Origin: Tritrichomonas foetus
Taxonomy: Eukaryota; Parabasalia; Tritrichomonadida; Tritrichomonadidae
Direction: 5' to 3'
Assembly: GCA_001839685.1 (NCBI GenBank)
Contig: MLAK01000752.1
Span: forward strand, 13,166 to 67,217
DNA length: 54,052 bases
Shown here: piece after piece, positions 50,796-54,052 of the stretch
Layout: every line of letters begins with the position of its first letter
Numbering within the stretch: position 1 is the first letter of the stretch
Position numbers and translations under genes: made by a program
The notes under the pieces: model-generated
Database searches by the model: none
Told to the model about the DNA's origin: nothing
Seen by the model: the letters and a program-made list of their open reading frames with translations, nothing else

Positions 50796-51305
50796 ATGTT
50801 TTTACCACTCTTCATTTTTTCTGCCGGAGCAAACTTACTTTCAACAAAATATGTAATTTCAAAAGTTGTACCAGATCAAATCCCGTCATCAGGTCATATT
50901 AATGTTGAACTCACAATCGATCCGCCATATACAGGTGAATGTTTCTGTAAATTTGACACAACAATTGTGAAAGGATTTGGTGAAAAAGATGGAACAGTTA
51001 TTTGTCAAGCGCCAAGACACATTGGCGGAGATATTTATGTGTATTTCTCACCAGACGGAGAAAATTGGTCTACTGGATTACTCGCCACATACACAGTGAA
51101 TGTTAAGACAATGTGGATTATTGTTGCAATAATCGCCGGAACTTGTCTTGCGTCATTTGGGTTGTTTTGGTGGCAGATGCGCCAGTGCAAAAACAGCTCG
51201 CGGAAGAATAGAGCGAATGCTCAAGTTGTGCGCGATGGCAATTTTGGCTTCGACGATGATGAAGGATTCCAACCGCTGCGTAGAAATTCTCCACACTTAC
51301 TGTGA
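50796..51305 (+). CDS. Small type I membrane protein with one IPT/TIG-like ectodomain
   Basis: Predicted 169-residue protein with a compact, complete layout. A signal peptide covers residues 1-16 (MFLPLFIFSAGANLLS). An ectodomain of about 85 residues with three cysteines (C49, C51, C70) is followed by one membrane span at about 105-128 (MWIIVAIIAGTCLASFGLFWW). A basic, Ser-rich cytosolic tail with an acidic DDDEG patch ends the protein. The ectodomain pattern resembles IPT/TIG immunoglobulin-like folds of plexin type: a VVPDQIPSSGHINVELTI opening strand, GECFCKFD, TVICQAPRHIGGDIYVYFS and a DGENWS turn. The TIG call is by pattern only. It could be a cell-surface adhesion or receptor subunit; the ligand is unknown. 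The start is the first ATG and gives a good signal peptide. It is divergent from the gene at 46.2-50.5 kb. Confidence 0.7.
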   Translation: MFLPLFIFSAGANLLSTKYVISKVVPDQIPSSGHINVELTIDPPYTGECFCKFDTTIVKGFGEKDGTVICQAPRHIGGDIYVYFSPDGENWSTGLLATYTVNVKTMWIIVAIIAGTCLASFGLFWWQMRQCKNSSRKNRANAQVVRDGNFGFDDDEGFQPLRRNSPHLL

Positions 51306-51584
51306 ATTAAAACAAAAACAAAATAATTCTTTAAATTTAACTATCTAGCTAATCCAATAGAAGAATAATTCTTTTTTTGGATATTCTATGTATTTTAAAT
51401 TCTATCTTATTTTGTGATTAAATACTTTTGAAATGTTGTAGTATGGAATTGAAATAAAGAAATGTTAATCTCATAATTTGGAGTTAGAATTCACAAATAA
51501 TTGGTGAGTATTATTTTAATTAGATTTAGAAATGCTAAATAATAATTAACAAACAGAATAACAATATGTTGTTTATACCTTGTA

Positions 51585-53127
51585 TTATATAATATTGATC
51601 CGTGTCCTTGTGGGACAGTATTCAATTGAATTGTCATCATTTTTCAAATCCATTGGAATTGTTCTTCTGAGTTCTTGAATCTTTAGATTCATTTTATCAC
51701 TCAATAAACAACATGTTTCTTGGATAATTGTCATTGTTTCTTCATTTTGGTTGTTTGGTTCAACTAAAAGGCTTGAATCATCATTTTTTTCTTCATTAAT
51801 CTCTTTAAACAAAGGAATAAAGCATACAACCGATGATCTTACCTTTTTTGTTTTTCCTTGATTGAAAATTATGTCATTCTTTTCAATATTGTTATTCTCA
51901 TCTTTGTTTTCATTCTCATCTTTGTTTTCATTCTCATCTTTGTTTTCATTCTCATCTTTGTTTTCATTCTCATCTTTGTTTTCATTCTCATCTTTGTTTT
52001 CATTCTCATCTTTGTTTTCATTCTCATCTTTNTTTTCATTCTCATCTTTGTTTTCATTCTCATCTTTGCTTACCATCTTTATAGCCTGATTATTCGGTTT
52101 TTTGATATCATTTTGAGTTACATTTTTGATATTGAGCGCATAGATTATATCGTCTAAATCATTATTGCAGAGTTTGAATTCAATCTTTTTCTGTTTTCCA
52201 AATATTACACATCTCTTCCCATTTATTTCGCACTTCTTCAAGTTTTTATTAATGAATAGAGAATAACCACTCTGACAGACAAACATGGATGTTTTTCACC
52301 AACTATCAAAAAACAGTCATTGCTTTCCATAATTCCCTCAATATATAAATCTGAGAGCTGTATAATAGACAAAAAGTGACATCCGAAGTTTTGAAGGAAT
52401 TTACAGGCTTGAGACACAAAAAGATCGTCTTGGAAAATTGGAATACTTTCATTTTGCGAAAGAAAATCAACAAATAAAAGAGAAATAACAGGATCTCGAC
52501 AATTTCTTAAGTAACTTTGTTGTAAAATTTTTGTTTTAGAAATGATAAATTGAGGTGGTGGAAATTTTATCAAAAAATTTAATATATAAATGTTTAAAGA
52601 ATGGAGAAATTGAAAATTGTTTAATTTTTCTGTGGAATGTGGGATATCATTTTGAGTGTCTGCATTATCAAGATTTGTAGTCTTTTGATTGATTTCCAAG
52701 TTATCGAGCTCGCCTCTCGTATCTCTACTCGTATCATAGGAATGATTTTGATTTTGGAAAACTTGCGAATTTGGAATTTGAACATTCCCTTGATCAAATG
52801 TGTTATCATCTTGATTTAAGAAGAAATAAAAGAGTGGAACCGAAAATTGAGAGGAAATACTATCGGGAACTTTCTCAAGCTGGTGGAAAAAAAGTGAAAT
52901 GAATAATTGAAATTTTGGATTAGTCAACATTTGATCGATATTGGATAAAAATACTAAAAGAAGCTCTACTTTTTTATTGTTAATGATTTCTTCAAGATTC
53001 GAAAGAACTTGGAAAAGTTTTATTTGCGATTCATTAATATCTGTGTTTGGATCATTTGAATCGTTTTCGCAAATATCTCTAGGGCTCGAATTGTCGTTTG
53101 CTCAAAAATAGGGCGAAGTCTAGTCAT
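51585..53127 (-). CDS. Unrecognised protein gene split by two frameshifts
   Basis: I read this as one gene of about 514 residues. ATG at 53125-53127 (MTRLRPIFEQTTIRALEIFAK) runs to an A-run at 53064-53067. The next frame, open back to 53100, continues with NDSNDPNTDINESQIKLFQV and carries most of the body to about 52292. A second shift at the A-run 52292-52296 leads into MFVCQSGYSLFINKNLKK and on to the stop at 51585. One extra A at each run restores a continuous frame. The body is Leu/Phe-rich and helical-looking, with a polar Asn/Asp insert around 52650-52790. The C-terminal part contains a 10-copy KDENEN repeat (with one ambiguous base) and a polar tail. No family is recognised. A TCACT initiator-like motif lies 30 nt upstream of the ATG. 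Pseudogene status cannot be excluded, but the reading between shifts looks healthy. Confidence 0.55.
51894..52069 (-). repeat. 18-bp tandem repeat, about 9.8 copies, coding KDENEN
   Basis: Near-perfect copies of ATTCTCATCTTTGTTTTC (plus strand) encode a charged Asn/Glu/Asp/Lys repeat in the C-terminal part of the split gene. An N at 52032 marks an unresolved base within the array. The high identity between copies suggests recent expansion, and the copy number in the assembly may be wrong. Confidence 0.95.
52292..52296 (-). other. Probable frameshift site 2 of the split gene (A-run one base short)
   Basis: On the minus strand the sequence reads GGT GAA AAA CAT. With six A instead of five, the frame passes through ATG TTT GTC TGT and joins the C-terminal frame. 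Without it, the long frame ends 17 codons later. Confidence 0.55.
53064..53067 (-). other. Probable frameshift site 1 of the split gene (A-run one base short)
   Basis: On the minus strand the sequence reads GCG AAA ACG. One more A gives GCG AAA AAC GAT TCA and joins the N-terminal 21 codons to the long downstream frame. Confidence 0.55.
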
Positions 53128-53154
53128 CGAAGGAAATAAGAACAATAAAAATTC

Positions 53155-53159
53155 AGTGA
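53155..53159 (-). promoter_or_regulatory. Initiator-like motif upstream of the split gene
   Basis: TCACT on the minus strand fits TCA-Y-W, with A+1 at 53157, 30 nt before the ATG at 53127. The distance is longer than for the other genes, so this is a weak call. Confidence 0.3.
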
Positions 53160-53340
53160 AAAAATTCACATCAAAAAATTGATTTAAACAAAGCTATTCA
53201 AATGATTCAATTTTTAAATTTTCACCTTGAATTCATGATTCTATGTACAAATTTGAAATGATAAAGGTCATGAAAAAGAAAAATAAAATAATGTATATAT
53301 AATATTTACATATAAGAGTTGTGATTAAATTCTTATCATG

Positions 53341-54052
53341 CTAATATGAAGGATGTTTTCCAATGATAATTGCAATCACAAGAGATAAAAGAACCATTAA
53401 TAAAGATAGATAGGTAAAACTGGCCTTCTTTTCATTATCTCTTGATTTAACCTTATTCTTCTTTTCTTTTGGAGATTTCTTTTGATTGTTTTCAGCTTCT
53501 AATGATTCTTGTTCTTCTTTTTCATCATTTTTAGCAACTTTTTCTTCCTCTTCTTCTTCATGTTCTTCGTTTTCAACTTCCTGAATTTCATGTCGTTTTT
53601 CATTAGATTCTTGGATGCTTATTTTCTCCTTGTTTCGTAATTCTTGTCGTTTTTTGGCATTATCTATCACAATTTTAGTCAATTCATTAATTTTTTTATT
53701 TCTTTTTGCGTTTTTCATGTCTTGAGATCTTTTTTGAAATTGTTTAATTTTTTCGAGTCTTTTAGACCTTGAAAAATGTTGAGATTTCGATAAAGAAAGA
53801 CTGGTTTCTTTCACATTGATGTCATTTGATTCTATTTCCAATAAATCTGATGATCTAGATTTTAAGAGATTTTTGGAATCATGTAGAATGATTTCTGCTC
53901 CATTTTTATGATTATTTTCCAATGTCTTTGTTGTTGCAATGGATTTTCCGTCATTTAGAATATTTTCTTCTTCGGAGATATTTTTGCGTAAATGATTATT
54001 TTTCCCTTCTTTTACTGCAATTCTCTTTTCTTCTTCAAGTTTCTTTTCTTCT
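53341..54052 (-). CDS. Partial coiled-coil protein with C-terminal membrane anchor
   Basis: The frame is open from the right edge of the window to the stop at 53341, so the 5' end is missing and at least 236 residues are present. There is no ATG in the visible upstream part; the codon at 53922 sometimes taken as a start is TTG. The protein is very rich in Lys, Glu, Ser and Asn, with coiled-coil-like stretches (RLEKIKQFQKRSQDMKNAKR, then an EEHEEEEEEKV acidic run). A single hydrophobic segment near the end (YLSLLMVLLSLVIAIIIG) is followed by only KHPSY. That layout is typical of a tail-anchored protein facing the cytosol. No family is recognised; a vesicle or ER tether is one possibility. Confidence 0.6.
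   Translation of the reverse strand, partial: EEKKLEEEKRIAVKEGKNNHLRKNISEEENILNDGKSIATTKTLENNHKNGAEIILHDSKNLLKSRSSDLLEIESNDINVKETSLSLSKSQHFSRSKRLEKIKQFQKRSQDMKNAKRNKKINELTKIVIDNAKKRQELRNKEKISIQESNEKRHEIQEVENEEHEEEEEEKVAKNDEKEEQESLEAENNQKKSPKEKKNKVKSRDNEKKASFTYLSLLMVLLSLVIAIIIGKHPSY

Noticed and set aside
50596..50856. 86-codon plus-strand frame overlapping the start of the TIG-like gene
   Set aside because: It opens with a TTG, lacks an initiator, and overlaps in another frame a gene with a clear signal peptide and membrane span.
51858..52157. Plus-strand frames of 75-99 codons over the 18-bp repeat (FILIFV and SSLFSF repeats)
   Set aside because: They are the antisense reading of the KDENEN array; a repeat of 18 bp keeps several frames open at once.
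1..54052. Spliceosomal introns
   Set aside because: I looked for the extended trichomonad 3' intron motif (ACTAAC followed closely by ACACAG) near gene starts and did not find a convincing case; all genes read through without one.

Overview
The window looks like nuclear DNA of a parabasalid protist, most likely a trichomonad (Trichomonas/Tritrichomonas type). The reasons are: very AT-rich intergenic DNA; very long intronless reading frames on both strands; eukaryotic-only domain families (HECT, BEACH, TBC, SAPS, MINDY, MBOAT); TCA-pyrimidine-(A/T) initiator-like motifs 9-19 nt before several start codons; stop codons often followed by or overlapping TAAA; and a decayed leucine-rich-repeat gene with the look of the BspA-like family that is abundant in trichomonads. 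The species assignment is inference. No rRNA, tRNA, CRISPR, operon or phage signal was seen.

Layout, left to right. 1-1.2 kb: no intact gene, but coding-like debris on the minus strand. 1.2-2.7 kb (+): MBOAT lysophospholipid acyltransferase. 3.6-5.0 kb (+): SAPS-domain (PP6 regulatory) protein. 5.8-12.9 kb (+): giant HECT E3 ubiquitin ligase. 13.8-18.7 kb (+): large type I surface protein split by one frameshift. 19.0-27.2 kb (+): giant BEACH/WD40 protein. 27.4-39.6 kb (-): 4049-residue Ser-rich protein with a LisH/FOP-like N-terminus and two separate short-motif arrays. 40.1-41.1 kb (+): TBC Rab GAP with both catalytic fingers. 41.5-42.2 kb (-): BspA-like LRR pseudogene. 42.24-42.36 kb: 20-bp tandem repeat. 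42.4-44.7 kb (+): acidic/coiled-coil protein. 45.1-45.9 kb (-): MINDY-type deubiquitinase. 46.2-50.5 kb (-): N-terminally anchored, possibly bridge-like lipid-transfer protein. 50.8-51.3 kb (+): small type I membrane protein with a TIG-like ectodomain. 51.6-53.1 kb (-): unrecognised gene split by two frameshifts. 53.3 kb to the window edge (-): partial coiled-coil protein with a C-terminal membrane anchor.

Functionally the genes are a mix of membrane traffic (TBC, BEACH, lipid-transfer candidate), lipid remodelling (MBOAT), ubiquitin turnover (HECT ligase and MINDY deubiquitinase), phosphatase regulation (SAPS), cell surface proteins and cytoskeletal-looking scaffolds. They appear to be individually transcribed; I see no operon-like arrangement.

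Two points matter for annotation. First, several long frames begin with non-ATG codons; where an initiator motif is visible it supports a downstream ATG, and I have used those starts. Second, all three clear frameshifts in otherwise healthy genes would be repaired by one extra A in a short A-run, which suggests homopolymer undercalling rather than three pseudogenes.
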